Assembly: GCA_027186245.1 (NCBI GenBank)
Contig: CP114483.1
Span: 10,250,220-10,314,219 of the forward strand
Reading direction: 5' to 3'
Origin: Coriaria nepalensis
Lineage: Eukaryota; Streptophyta; Magnoliopsida; Cucurbitales; Coriariaceae
Length of the DNA: 64,000 nt
The notes under the pieces were generated by a model. That model worked only from the letters and a program-made list of their open reading frames with translations. It was not told the origin of the DNA and did no database searches. Made by a program: the position numbers and the translations under genes. Below, piece by piece: positions 39,113-52,600 of this stretch (position 1 is the first letter of the stretch; the number at the start of each line of letters is the position of its first letter).

Positions 39113-41460
39113 AAGGCTAAAAAATATGCGTAGTTTCCTTCAATAGAGCATTTGCAGGTTATGAATGAAAGTCGTGTTTTAAATGCAAAGATAGAATAAG
39201 TTCGACGTGCTTTGAAATAATTTAATGATATGAAAATACTGAATGATATGCTTTTCAAGGCTAAAATAAGATATGGTTGTCTGCAATAGATTAATTGCAA
39301 GTTATTTAAGAAAATCATGTTTGAAGGGCGTAAATAGAATTCGTTCGAATTAATTTAGAATGATTTAATCACTACAAGAGATTCAATGACATGATCTTAA
39401 GGCTAAACAAATGCATTGTTGCCATCAATAGATCATCATCAAGTTATGCATGAACATCATGTTTAAAGCGTGAATTTCGTTCGAAGTGATTTAGAATGAT
39501 TTAATGACTGAAAGAGACGCAATTATACGACTTTCAGGCTAAAAAATGCATAGTTTCCTTCAATAGATCATTTGTAGGTTATGAATGAAAGTCGTGTTTT
39601 AAATGCAAAAATAGAATTGGTTCGACGTGCTTTCAAATAATTTAATGATATGAAAATACTGAATGAAATGCTTTTTAAGGCTAAAATAATGCATGGTCGT
39701 CTGCAATAGATTAATTGCAAGTTAGGTTAGAAAATCATGTTTGAAGAGCGTAAATAGAATTCGTTCGAATTAATTTAGAATGATTTAATCACTACAAGAG
39801 ACTCAATGACATGATTTTAAGGCTAAACAAATGCATTGTTGCCATCAATAGATCAACATCAAGTTATGCACGGACATCATGTTTAAAGTGCGAATTTCGT
39901 TCGAAGTGATTTAGAATGATTTAATGACTTAAAGAGACGCAATTATACGACTTTCAAGCTAAAAAAATGCATAGTTTCCTTCAATAGATCATTTGCAGGT
40001 TATGAATGAAAGTCGTGTTTTAAATGCAAAAATAGAATTGGTTCGACGTGCTTCCAAATAATTTAATGATATGAAAATACTGAATGAAATGCTTTTTAAG
40101 GCTAAAATAATGCATGGTCGTCTGCAATAGATTAATTGCAAGTTATGTTTGAAAATCATGTTTGAGGAGCGTAAATAGAATTCGTTCGAATTAATTTAGA
40201 ATGATTTAATCACTACAAGAGACTCAATGACATGATTTTAGGGCTAAACAAATGCATTGTTGCCTTCAATAGATCAATAGCAAGTTATGCACGGACATCA
40301 TGTTTAAAGTGCGAATTTCGTTCGAAGTGATTTAGAATGATTTAATGACTGAAAGAGACGCAATTATACGACTTTCAGGCTAAAAAAATGCATAGTTTCC
40401 TTCAATAGATCATTTGCAGGTTATGAATGAAAGTCGTGTTTTAAATGCAAAAATAGAATTGGTTCGACGTGCTTTCAAATAATTTAATGATATGAAAATG
40501 CTGAATGAAATGCTTTTTAAGGCTAAAATAATGCATGGTCGTCTGCAATAGATTAATTGCAAGTTATGTTAGAAAATCATGTTTGAGGAGCGTAAATAGA
40601 ATTCGTTCGAATTAATTTAGAATGATTTAATCACTACAAGAGACTCAATGACATGATTTTAAGGCTAAACAAATGCATTGTTGCCTTCAATAGATCAATA
40701 GCAAGTTATGCACGGACATCATGTTTAAAGTGCGAATTTCGTTCGAAGTGATTTAGAATGATTTAATGACTGAAAGAGACGCAATTATACGACTTTCAAG
40801 CTAAAAAAATGCATAGTTTCCTTCAATAGATCATTTGCAGGTTATGAATGAAAGTCGTGTTTTAAATGCAAAAATAGAATTGGTTCGACGTGCTTCCAAA
40901 TAATTTAATGATATGAAAATACTGAATGAAATGCTTTTTAAGGCTAAAATAATGCATGGTCGTCTGCAATAGATTAATTGCAAGTTATGTTAGAAAATCA
41001 TGTTTGAAGAGCGTAAATAGAATTCGTTCGAATTAATTTAGAATGATTTAATCACTACAAGAGACTCAATGACATGATTTTAAGGCTAAACAAATGCATT
41101 GTTGCCTTCAATAGATCAATAGCAAGTTATGCACGGACATCATGTTTAAAGTGCGAATTTCGTTCGAAGTGATTTAGAATGATTTAATGACTGAAAGAGA
41201 CGCAATTATACGACTTTCCGGCTAAAAAAATGCATAGTTTCCTTCAATAGATCATTTGCAGGTTATGAATGAAAGTCGTGTTTTAAATGCAAAAATAGAA
41301 TTGGTTCGACGTGCTTTCAAATAATTTAATGATATGAAAATGCTGAATGAAATGCTTTTTAAGGCTAAAATAATGCATGGTCGTCTGCAATAGATTCATT
41401 GCAAGTTATGTTAGAAAATCATGTTTGAAGAGCGTAAATAGAATTCGTTCGAATTAATTT
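39113..41460 (+). repeat. 2.35-kb block repeated at 41639-43986 (offset 2526 bp, 6 units)
   Basis: The two blocks share even private changes: GGCTAAAAAATATGCG (one base longer), GCAAAGATAG, GCATGAACATC, a B opening one A short (near 39541 and 42064), AAGTTAGGTTAG, TATGTTTGAAAATC, TTTTAGGGCTAAAC and CTTTCCGGC. I noticed very few mismatches (one is GATTCATTGC near 41395). This points to a recent duplication. Confidence 0.9.
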
Positions 41461-41638
41461 AGAATGATTTAATCACTACAAGAGACTCAATGCCATGATT
41501 TTAAGGCCAAACAAATGCATTGTTGCCAACAATAGATCAACAGCAAGTTATGCACGGACATCATGTTTAAAGTGCGAATTTCGTTCGAAGTGATTTAGAA
41601 TGATTTAATGACTGAAAGAGACGCAACTATACGACTTT

Positions 41639-43986
41639 AAGGCTAAAAAATATGCGTAGTTTCCTTCAATAGAGCATTTGCAGGTTATGAATGAAAGTCG
41701 TGTTTTAAATGCAAAGATAGAATAAGTTCGACGTGCTTTGAAATAATTTAATGATATGAAAATACTGAATGATATGCTTTTCAAGGCTAAAATAAGATAT
41801 GGTTGTCTGCAATAGATTAATTGCAAGTTATTTAAGAAAATCATGTTTGAAGGGCGTAAATAGAATTCGTTCGAATTAATTTAGAATGATTTAATCACTA
41901 CAAGAGATTCAATGACATGATCTTAAGGCTAAACAAATGCATTGTTGCCATCAATAGATCATCATCAAGTTATGCATGAACATCATGTTTAAAGCGTGAA
42001 TTTCGTTCGAAGTGATTTAGAATGATTTAATGACTGAAAGAGACGCAATTATACGACTTTCAGGCTAAAAAATGCATAGTTTCCTTCAATAGATCATTTG
42101 TAGGTTATGAATGAAAGTCGTGTTTTAAATGCAAAAATAGAATTGGTTCGACGTGCTTTCAAATAATTTAATGATATGAAAATACTGAATGAAATGCTTT
42201 TTAAGGCTAAAATAATGCATGGTCGTCTGCAATAGATTAATTGCAAGTTAGGTTAGAAAATCATGTTTGAAGAGCGTAAATAGAATTCGTTCGAATTAAT
42301 TTAGAATGATTTAATCACTACAAGAGACTCAATGACATGATTTTAAGGCTAAACAAATGCATTGTTGCCATCAATAGATCAACATCAAGTTATGCACGGA
42401 CATCATGTTTAAAGTGCGAATTTCGTTCGAAGTGATTTAGAATGATTTAATGACTTAAAGAGACGCAATTATACGACTTTCAAGCTAAAAAAATGCATAG
42501 TTTCCTTCAATAGATCATTTGCAGGTTATGAATGAAAGTCGTGTTTTAAATGCAAAAATAGAATTGGTTCGACGTGCTTCCAAATAATTTAATGATATGA
42601 AAATACTGAATGAAATGCTTTTTAAGGCTAAAATAATGCATGGTCGTCTGCAATAGATTAATTGCAAGTTATGTTTGAAAATCATGTTTGAGGAGCGTAA
42701 ATAGAATTCGTTCGAATTAATTTAGAATGATTTAATCACTACAAGAGACTCAATGACATGATTTTAGGGCTAAACAAATGCATTGTTGCCTTCAATAGAT
42801 CAATAGCAAGTTATGCACGGACATCATGTTTAAAGTGCGAATTTCGTTCGAAGTGATTTAGAATGATTTAATGACTGAAAGAGACGCAATTATACGACTT
42901 TCAGGCTAAAAAAATGCATAGTTTCCTTCAATAGATCATTTGCAGGTTATGAATGAAAGTCGTGTTTTAAATGCAAAAATAGAATTGGTTCGACGTGCTT
43001 TCAAATAATTTAATGATATGAAAATGCTGAATGAAATGCTTTTTAAGGCTAAAATAATGCATGGTCGTCTGCAATAGATTAATTGCAAGTTATGTTAGAA
43101 AATCATGTTTGAGGAGCGTAAATAGAATTCGTTCGAATTAATTTAGAATGATTTAATCACTACAAGAGACTCAATGACATGATTTTAAGGCTAAACAAAT
43201 GCATTGTTGCCTTCAATAGATCAATAGCAAGTTATGCACGGACATCATGTTTAAAGTGCGAATTTCGTTCGAAGTGATTTAGAATGATTTAATGACTGAA
43301 AGAGACGCAATTATACGACTTTCAAGCTAAAAAAATGCATAGTTTCCTTCAATAGATCATTTGCAGGTTATGAATGAAAGTCGTGTTTTAAATGCAAAAA
43401 TAGAATTGGTTCGACGTGCTTCCAAATAATTTAATGATATGAAAATACTGAATGAAATGCTTTTTAAGGCTAAAATAATGCATGGTCGTCTGCAATAGAT
43501 TAATTGCAAGTTATGTTAGAAAATCATGTTTGAAGAGCGTAAATAGAATTCGTTCGAATTAATTTAGAATGATTTAATCACTACAAGAGACTCAATGACA
43601 TGATTTTAAGGCTAAACAAATGCATTGTTGCCTTCAATAGATCAATAGCAAGTTATGCACGGACATCATGTTTAAAGTGCGAATTTCGTTCGAAGTGATT
43701 TAGAATGATTTAATGACTGAAAGAGACGCAATTATACGACTTTCCGGCTAAAAAAATGCATAGTTTCCTTCAATAGATCATTTGCAGGTTATGAATGAAA
43801 GTCGTGTTTTAAATGCAAAAATAGAATTGGTTCGACGTGCTTTCAAATAATTTAATGATATGAAAATGCTGAATGAAATGCTTTTTAAGGCTAAAATAAT
43901 GCATGGTCGTCTGCAATAGATTAATTGCAAGTTATGTTAGAAAATCATGTTTGAAGAGCGTAAATAGAATTCGTTCGAATTAATTT
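41639..43986 (+). repeat. Second copy of the 39113-41460 block
   Basis: It is followed by one more unit of the CTTTCCGGC type (near 44164), making this cycle 7 units instead of 6 before the next marker unit at 44579. Confidence 0.9.
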
Positions 43987-44578
43987 AGAATGATTTAATC
44001 ACTACAAGAGACTCAATGACATGATTTTAAGGCTAAACAAATGCATTGTTGCCTTCAATAGATCAATAGCAAGTTATGCACGGACATCATGTTTAAAGTG
44101 CGAATTTCGTTCGAAGTGATTTAGAATGATTTAATGACTGAAAGAGACGCAATTATACGACTTTCCGGCTAAAAAAATGCATAGTTTCCTTCAATAGATC
44201 ATTTGCAGGTTATGAATGAAAGTCGTGTTTTAAATGCAAAAATAGAATTGGTTCGACGTGCTTTCAAATAATTTAATGATATGAAAATGCTGAATGAAAT
44301 GCTTTTTAAGGCTAAAATAATGCATGGTCGTCTGCAATAGATTAATTGCAAGTTATGTTAGAAAATCATGTTTGAGGAGCGTAAATAGAATTCGTTCGAA
44401 TTAATTTAGAATGATTTAATCACAACAAGAGACTCAATGACATGATTTTAAGGCTAAACAAATGCATTGTTGCCGACAATAGATCAACAGCAAGTTATGC
44501 ACGGACATCATGTTTAAAGTGCGAATTTCGTTCGAAGTGATTTAGAATGATCTGAAAGAGACGCAACTATACGACTTT

Positions 44579-46256
44579 AAGGCTAAAAAATATGCGTAGT
44601 TTCCTTCAATAGAGCATTTGCAGGTTATGAATGAAAGTCGTGTTTTAAATGCAAAGATAGAATAAGTTCGACGTGCTTTGAAATAATTTAATGATATGAA
44701 AATACTGAATGATATGCTTTTCAAGGCTAAAATAAGATATGGTTGTCTGCAATAGATTAATTGCAAGTTATTTAAGAAAATCATGTTTGAAGGGCGTAAA
44801 TAGAATTCGTTCGAATTAATTTAGAATGATTTAATCACTACAAGAGATTCAATGACATGATCTTAAGGCTAAACAAATGCATTGTTGCCATCAATAGATC
44901 ATCATCAAGTTATGCATGGACATCATGTTTAAAGCGTGAATTTCGTTCGAAGTGATTTAGAATGATTTAATGACTGAAAGAGACGCAATTATACGACTTT
45001 CAGGCTAAAAAAATGCATAGTTTCCTTCAATAGATCATTTGTAGGTTATGAATGAAAGTCGTGTTTTAAATGCAAAAATAGAATTGGTTCGACGTGCTTT
45101 CAAATAATTTAATGATATGAAAATACTGAATGAAATGCTTTTTAAGGCTAAAATAATGCATGGTCGTCTGCAATAGATTAATTGCAAGTTAGGTTAGAAA
45201 ATCATGTTTGAAGAGCGTAAATAGAATTCGTTCGAATTAATTTAGAATGATTTAATCACTACAAGAGACTCAATGACATGATTTTAAGGCTAAACAAATG
45301 CATTGTTGCCATCAATAGATCAACATCAAGTTATGCACGGACATCATGTTTAAAGTGCGAATTTCGTTCGAAGTGATTTAGAATGATTTAATGACTTAAA
45401 GAGACGCAATTATACGACTTTCAAGCTAAAAAAATGCATAGTTTCCTTCAATAGATCATTTGCAGGTTATGAATGAAAGTCGTGTTTTAAATGCAAAAAT
45501 AGAATTGGTTCGACGTGCTTCCAAATAATTTAATGATATGAAAATACTGAATGAAATGCTTTTTAAGGCTAAAATAATGCATGGTCGTCTGCAATAGATT
45601 AATTGCAAGTTATGTTTGAAAATCATGTTTGAGGAGCGTAAATAGAATTCGTTCGAATTAATTTAGAATGATTTAATCACTACAAGAGACTCAATGACAT
45701 GATTTTAAGGCTAAACAAATGCATTGTTGCCTTCAATAGATCAATAGCAAGTTATGCACGGACATCATGTTTAAAGTGCGAATTTCGTTCGAAGTGATTT
45801 AGAATGATTTAATGACTGAAAGAGACGCAATTATACGACTTTCAGGCTAAAAAAATGCATAGTTTCCTTCAATAGATCATTTGCAGGTTATGAATGAAAG
45901 TCGTGTTTTAAATGCAAAAATAGAATTGGTTCGACGTGCTTTCAAATAATTTAATGATATGAAAATGCTGAATGAAATGCTTTTTAAGGCTAAAATAATG
46001 CATGGTCGTCTGCAATAGATTAATTGCAAGTTATGTTAGAAAATCATGTTTGAGGAGCGTAAATAGAATTCGTTCGAATTAATTTAGAATGATTTAATCA
46101 CAACAAGAGACTCAATGACATGATTTTAAGGCTAAACAAATGCATTGTTGCCGACAATAGATCAAAAGCAAGTTATGCACGGCCATCATGTTTAAAGTGC
46201 GAATTTCGTTCGAAGTGATTTAGAATGATCTGAAAGAGACGCAACTATACGACTTT
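44579..46256 (+). repeat. Four-unit cycle repeated from 46257 (offset 1678 bp)
   Basis: The unit order is marker unit, TTTGTAGG unit, CAAGCT unit, CAGGCT unit, then the next marker at 46257. The same order follows at 46257, 46679, 47100 and 47521. The offset is 4 x 421 with a 7-bp deletion and a 1-bp insertion. It matches the 39113 and 41639 cycles but with fewer inner units. Confidence 0.85.
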
Positions 46257-47099
46257 AAGGCTCAAAAAAATGCGTAGTTTCCTTCAATAGAGCATTTGCA
46301 GGTTATGAATGAAAGTCGTGTTTTAAATGCAAAGATAGAATAAGTTCGACGTGCTTTGAAATAATTTAATGATATGAAAATACTGAATGATATGCTTTTC
46401 AAGGCTAAAATAAGATATGGTTGTCTACAATAGATTAATTGCAAGTTATTTAAGAAAATCATGTTTGAAGGGCGTAAATAGAATTCGTTCGAATTAATTT
46501 AGAATGATTTAATCACTACAAGAGATTCAATGACATGATCTTAAGGCTAAACAAATGCATTGTTGCCATCAATAGATCATCATCAAGTTATGCATGGACA
46601 TCATGTTTAAAGCGTGAATTTCGTTCGAAGTGATTTAGAATGATTTAATGACTGAAAGAGACGCAATTATACGACTTTCAGGCTAAAAAAATGCATAGTT
46701 TCCTTCAATAGATCATTTGTAGGTTATGAATGAAAGTCGTGTTTTAAATGCAAAAATAGAATTGGTTCGACGTGCTTTCAAATAATTTAATGATATGAAA
46801 ATACTGAATGAAATGCTTTTTAAGGCTAAAATAATGCATGGTCGTCTGCAATAGATTAATTGCAAGTTATGTTAGAAAATCATGTTTGAAGAGCGTAAAT
46901 AGAATTCGTTCGAATTAATTTAGAATGATTTAATCACTACAAGAGACTCAATGACATGATTTTAAGGCTAAACAAATGCATTGTTGCCATCAATAGATCA
47001 ACATCAAGTTATGCACGGACATCATGTTTAAAGTGCGAATTTCGTTCGAAGTGATTTAGAATGATTTAATGACTTAAAGAGACGCAATTATACGACTTT

Positions 47100-48740
47100 C
47101 AAGCTAAAAAAATGCATAGTTTCCTTCAATAGATCATTTGCAGGTTATGAATGAAAGTCTTGTTTTAAATGCAAAAATAGAATTGGTTCGACGTGCTTCC
47201 AAATAATTTAATGATATGAAAATACTGAATGAAATGCTTTTTAAGGCTAAAATAATGCATGGTCGTCTGCAATAGATTAATTGCAAGTTATGTTTGAAAA
47301 TCATGTTTGAGGAGCGTAAATAGAATTCGTTCGAATTAATTTAGAATGATTTAATCCCTACAAGAGACTCAATGACATGATTTTAAGGCTAAACAAATGC
47401 ATTGTTGCCTTCAATAGATCAATAGCAAGTTATGCACGGACATCATGTTTAAAGTGCGAATTTCGTTCGAAGTGATTTAGAATGATTTAATGACTGAAAG
47501 AGACGCAATTATACGACTTTCAGGCTAAAAAAATGCATACTTTCCTTCAAGAGATCATTTGCAGGTTATGAATGAAAGTCGTGTTTTAAATGCAAAAATA
47601 GAATTGGTTCGACGTGCTTTCAAATAATTTAATGATATGAAAATGCTGAATGAAATGCTTTTTAAGGCTAAAATAATGCATGGTCGTTTGCAATAGATTA
47701 ATTGCAAGTTATGTTAGAAAATCATGTTTGAGGAGCGTAAATAGAATTCGTTCGAATTAATTTAGAATGATTTAATCACAACAAGAGACTCAATGACATG
47801 ATTTTAAGGCTAAACAAATGCATTGTTGCCATCAATAGATCATCATCAAGTTATGCATGGACATCATGTTTAAAGCGTGAATTTCGTTCGAAGTGATTTA
47901 GAATGATTTAATGACTTAAAGAGACGCAATTATACGACTTTCAAGCTAAAAAAATGCATAGTTTCCTTCAATAGATCATTTGCAGGTTATGAATGAAAGT
48001 CTTGTTTTAAATGCAAAAATAGAATTGGTTCGACGTGCTTCCAAATAATTTAATGATATGAAAATACTGAATGAAATGCTTTTTAAGGCTAAAATAATGC
48101 ATGGTCGTCTGCAATAGATTAATTGCAAGTTATGTTTGAAAATCATGTTTGAGGAGCGTAAATAGAATTCGTTCGAATTAATTTAGAATGATTTAATCCC
48201 TACAAGAGACTCAATGACATGATTTTAAGGCTAAACAAATGCATTGTTGCCTTCAATAGATCAATAGCAAGTTATGCACGGACATCATGTTTAAAGTGCG
48301 AATTTCGTTCGAAGTGATTTAGAATGATTTAATGACTGAAAGAGACGCAATTATACGACTTTCAGGCTAAAAAAATGCATACTTTCCTTCAATAGATCAT
48401 TTGCAGGTTATGAATGAAAGTCGTGTTTTAAATGCAAAAATAGAATTGGTTCGACGTGCTTTCAAATAATTTAATGATATGAAAATGCTGAATGAAATGC
48501 TTTTTAAGGCTAAAATAATGCATGGTCGTTTGCAATAGATTAATTGCAAGTTATGTTAGAAAATCATGTTTGAGGAGCGTAAATAGAATTCGTTCGAATT
48601 AATTTAGAATGATTTAATCACAACAAGAGACTCAATGACATGATTTTAAGGCTAAACAAATGCATTGTTGCCGACAATAGATCAACAGCAAGTTATGCAC
48701 GGACATCATGTTTAAAGTGCGAATTTCGTTCGAAGTGATT
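47100..48740 (+). repeat. Two-unit (842 bp) duplication inside a marker cycle
   Basis: Units starting 47100 and 47521 are repeated at 47942 and 48363. The pairs share rare changes: GAAAGTCTTG, TTTAATCCCTAC, ATGCATACTTTCC and GGTCGTTTGC. This extends the cycle begun at 46257 from 4 to 6 units before the next marker at 48777. Confidence 0.87.
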
Positions 48741-49619
48741 TAGAATGATCTGAAAGAGACGCAACTATACGACTTTAAGGCTCAAAAAAATGCGTAGTTT
48801 CCTTCAATAGAGCATTTGCAGGTTATGAATGAAAGTCGTGTTTTAAATGCAAAGATAGAATAAGTTCGACGTGCTTTGAAATAATTTAATGATATGAAAA
48901 TACTGAATGATATGCTTTTCAAGGCTAAAATAAGATATGGTTGTCTGCAATAGATTAATTGCAAGTTATTTAAGAAAATCATGTTTGAAGGGCGTAAATA
49001 GAATTCGTTCGAATTAATTTAGAATGATTTAATCACTACAAGAGATTCAATGACATGATCTTAAGGCTAAACAAATGCATTGTTGCCATCAATAGATCAT
49101 CATCAAGTTATGCGTGGACATCATGTTTAAAGCGTGAATTTCGTTCGAAGTGATTTAGAATGATTTAATGACTGAAAGAGACGCAATTATACGACTTTCA
49201 GGCTAAAAAAATGCATAGTTTCCTTCAATAGATCATTTGTAGGTTATGAATGAAAGTCGTGTTTTAAATGCAAAAATAGAATTGGTTCGACGTGCTTTCA
49301 AATAATTTAATGATATGAAAATACTGAATGAAATGCTTTTTAAGGCTAAAATAATGCATGGTCGTCTGCAATAGATTAATTGCAAGTTATGTTAGAAAAT
49401 CATGTTTGAAGAGCGTAAATAGAATTCGTTCGAATTAATTTAGAATGATTTAATCACTACAAGAGACTCAATGACATGATTTTAAGGCTAAACAAATGCA
49501 TTGTTGCCATCAATAGATCAACATCAAGTTATGCACGGACATCATGTTTAAAGTGCGAATTTCGTTCGAAGTCATTTAGAATGATTTAATGACTTAAAGA
49601 GACGCAATTATACGACTTT

Positions 49620-52600
49620 CAAGCTTAAAAAATGCATAGTTTCCTTCAATAGATCATTTGCAGGTTATGAATGAAAGTCGTGTTTTAAATGCAAAAATAG
49701 AATTGGTTCGACGTGCTTTCAAATAATTTAATGATATGAAAATACTGAATGATATGCTTTTCAAGGCTAAAATAAGATATGGTTGTCTGCAATAGATTAA
49801 TTACAAGTTATGTAAGAAAATCATGTTTGAAGGGCATAAATAGAATTCGTTCGAATTAATTTAGAATGATTTAATCACTACAAGAGACTCAATGACATGA
49901 TTTTAAGGCTAAACAAATGCATTGTTGCCTTCAATAGATCAATAGCAAGTTATGCACGGACATCATGTTTAAAGTGTGAATTTCGTTCGAAGTGATTTAG
50001 AATGATTTAATGACTGAATGTGACGCAATTATACGACTTTAAGGCTAAAAAAATGCATAGTTTCCTTCAATAGATCATTTGCAGGTTATGAATGAAAGTC
50101 GTGTTTTAAATGCAAAAATAGAATTGGTTCGACGTGCTTTCAAATAATTTAATGATATGAAAATACTGAATGAAATGCTTTTTAAGGCTAAAATAATGCA
50201 TGGTCGTCTGCAATAGATTAATTGCAAGTTATGTTAGAAAATCATGTTTGAAGAGCGTAAATAGAATTCGTTCGAATTAATTTAGAATGATTTAATCGCT
50301 ACAAGAGACTCAATGACATGATTTTAAGGCTAAACAAATGCATTGTTTCCATCAATAGATCATCATCAAGTTATGCACGGACCTCATGTTTAAAGCGCGA
50401 ATTCCGTTCGAAGTGATTTAGAATGATTTAATGACTGAAAGAGACGCAATTATACGACTTTCAGGCTAAAAAAATGCATAGTTTCCTTCAATAGAGCATT
50501 TGCAGGTTATGAATAAAAGTCGTGTTTTAAATGCAAAAATAGAATAAGTTCAACGTGCTTTCAAATAATTTAACGATATGAAAATACTGAATGATATGCT
50601 TTTCAAGGCTAAAATAAGATATGGTTGTCTGCAATAGATTAATTGCAAGTTATTTAAGAAAATCATGTTTGAAGGGCGTAAATAGAATTCGTTCGAATTA
50701 ATTTAGAATGATTTAATCACTACAAGAGATTCAATGACATGATCTTAAGGCTAAACAAATGCATTGTTGCCATCAATAGATCATCATCAAGTTATGCATG
50801 GACATCATGTTTAAAGCGTGAATTTCGTTCGAAGTGATTTAGAATGATTTAATGACTGAAAGAGACGCAATTATACGACTTTCAGGCTAAAAAAATGCAT
50901 AGTTTCCTTCAATAGATCATTTGTAGGTTATGAATGAAAGTCGTGTTTTAAATGCAAAAATAGAATTGGTTCGACGTGCTTTCAAATAATTTAATGATAT
51001 GAAAATACTGAATGAAATGCTTTTTAAGGCTAAAATAATGCATGGTCGTCTGCAATAGATTAATTGCAAGTTATGTTAGAAAATCATGTTTGAAGAGCGT
51101 AAATAGAAGTCGTTCGAATTAATTTAGAATGATTTAATCACTACAAGAGACTCAATGACATGATTTTAAGGCTAAACAAATGCATTGTTGCCATCAATAG
51201 ATCATCATCAAGTTATGCACGGACATCATGTTTAAAGCGCGAATTCCGTTCGAAGTGATTTAGAATGATTTAATGACTGAAAGAGACGCAATTATACGAC
51301 TTTCAGGCTAAAAAAATGCATAGTTTCCTTCAATAGATCATTTGCAGGTTATGCATGAAAGTCGTGTTTTAAATGCAAAAATAGAATTGGTTCGACGTGC
51401 TTTCAAATAATTTAATGATATGAAAATACTGAATGAAATGCTTTTTAAGGCTAAAATAATGCATGGTCGTCTGCAATAGATTAATTGCAAGTTATGTTAG
51501 AAAATCATGTTTGAAGAGCGTAAATAGAATTCGTTCGAATTAATTTAGAATGATTTAATCACTACAAGAGACTCAATGACATGATTTTAAGGCTAAACAA
51601 ATGCATTGTTGCCATCAATAGATCAACATCAAGTTATGCACGGACATCATGTTTAAAGTGGGAATTTCGTTCGAAGTGATTTAGAATGATTTAATGACTG
51701 AAAGAGACGCAATTATACGACTTTCAAGCTAAAAAAATGCATAGTTTCCTTCAATAGAGCATTTGCAGGTTATGAATAAAAGTCGTGTTTTAAATGCAAA
51801 AATAGAATAAATTCAACGTGTTTTCAAATAATTTAATGATATGAAAATACTGAATGATATGCTTTTCAGGGCTAAAATAATGCATGGTTGTCTGCAATAG
51901 GTTAATTGCAAGTTATGTAAGAAAATCATGTTTGAAGGGCATAAATAGAATTCGTTCGAATTAATTTAGAATGATTTAATCACTACAAGAGACTCAATGA
52001 CATGATTTTAAGGCTAAACAAATGCATTGTTGCTTTCAATAGATCAATAGCAAGTTATGCACGGACATCATGTTTAAAGAGTGAATTTCGTTCGAAGTGA
52101 TTTAGAATGATTTAATGACTGAATGTGACGCAATTATACGACTTTAAGGCCAAAAAAATGCATAGTTTCCTTCAATAGAGCATTTGCAGGTTATGAATAA
52201 AAGTCGTGTTTTAAATGCAAAAATAGAATAAGTTCAACGTGCTTTCAAATAATTTAATGATATGAAAATACTGAATGATATGCTTTTCAAGGCTAAAATA
52301 ATGCATGGTTGTCTGCAATAGGTTAATTGCAAGTTATGTAAGAAAATCAAGTTTGAAGGGCATAAATAGAATTCGTTCGAATTAATTTAGAATGATTTTA
52401 TCACTACAAGAGACTCAATGACATGATTTTAAGGCTAAACAAATGCATTGTTGCCATCAATAGATCATCATCAAGTTATGCATGGACATCATGTTTAAAG
52501 CGTGAATTTCGTTCGAAGTGATTTAGAATGATTTAATGACTGAAAGAGACGCAATTATACGACTTTCAGGCTAAAAAAATGCATAGTTTCCTTCAATAGA

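Noticed and set aside
399..48982. Seventeen minus-strand reading frames of 60-80 codons (for example 399-599, 1662-1862, 4607-4807, 39076-39318, 48782-48982) with almost the same protein
   Set aside because: They are one frame of the satellite read through C and B. The frame stays open only in units that have GTAAG instead of GTTAG in C (otherwise a stop at codon 4) and AGAGC instead of AGATC in B (otherwise TGA near the end). Most units have those stops. Repetition of the protein follows from repetition of the DNA, and there is no promoter or other gene context.
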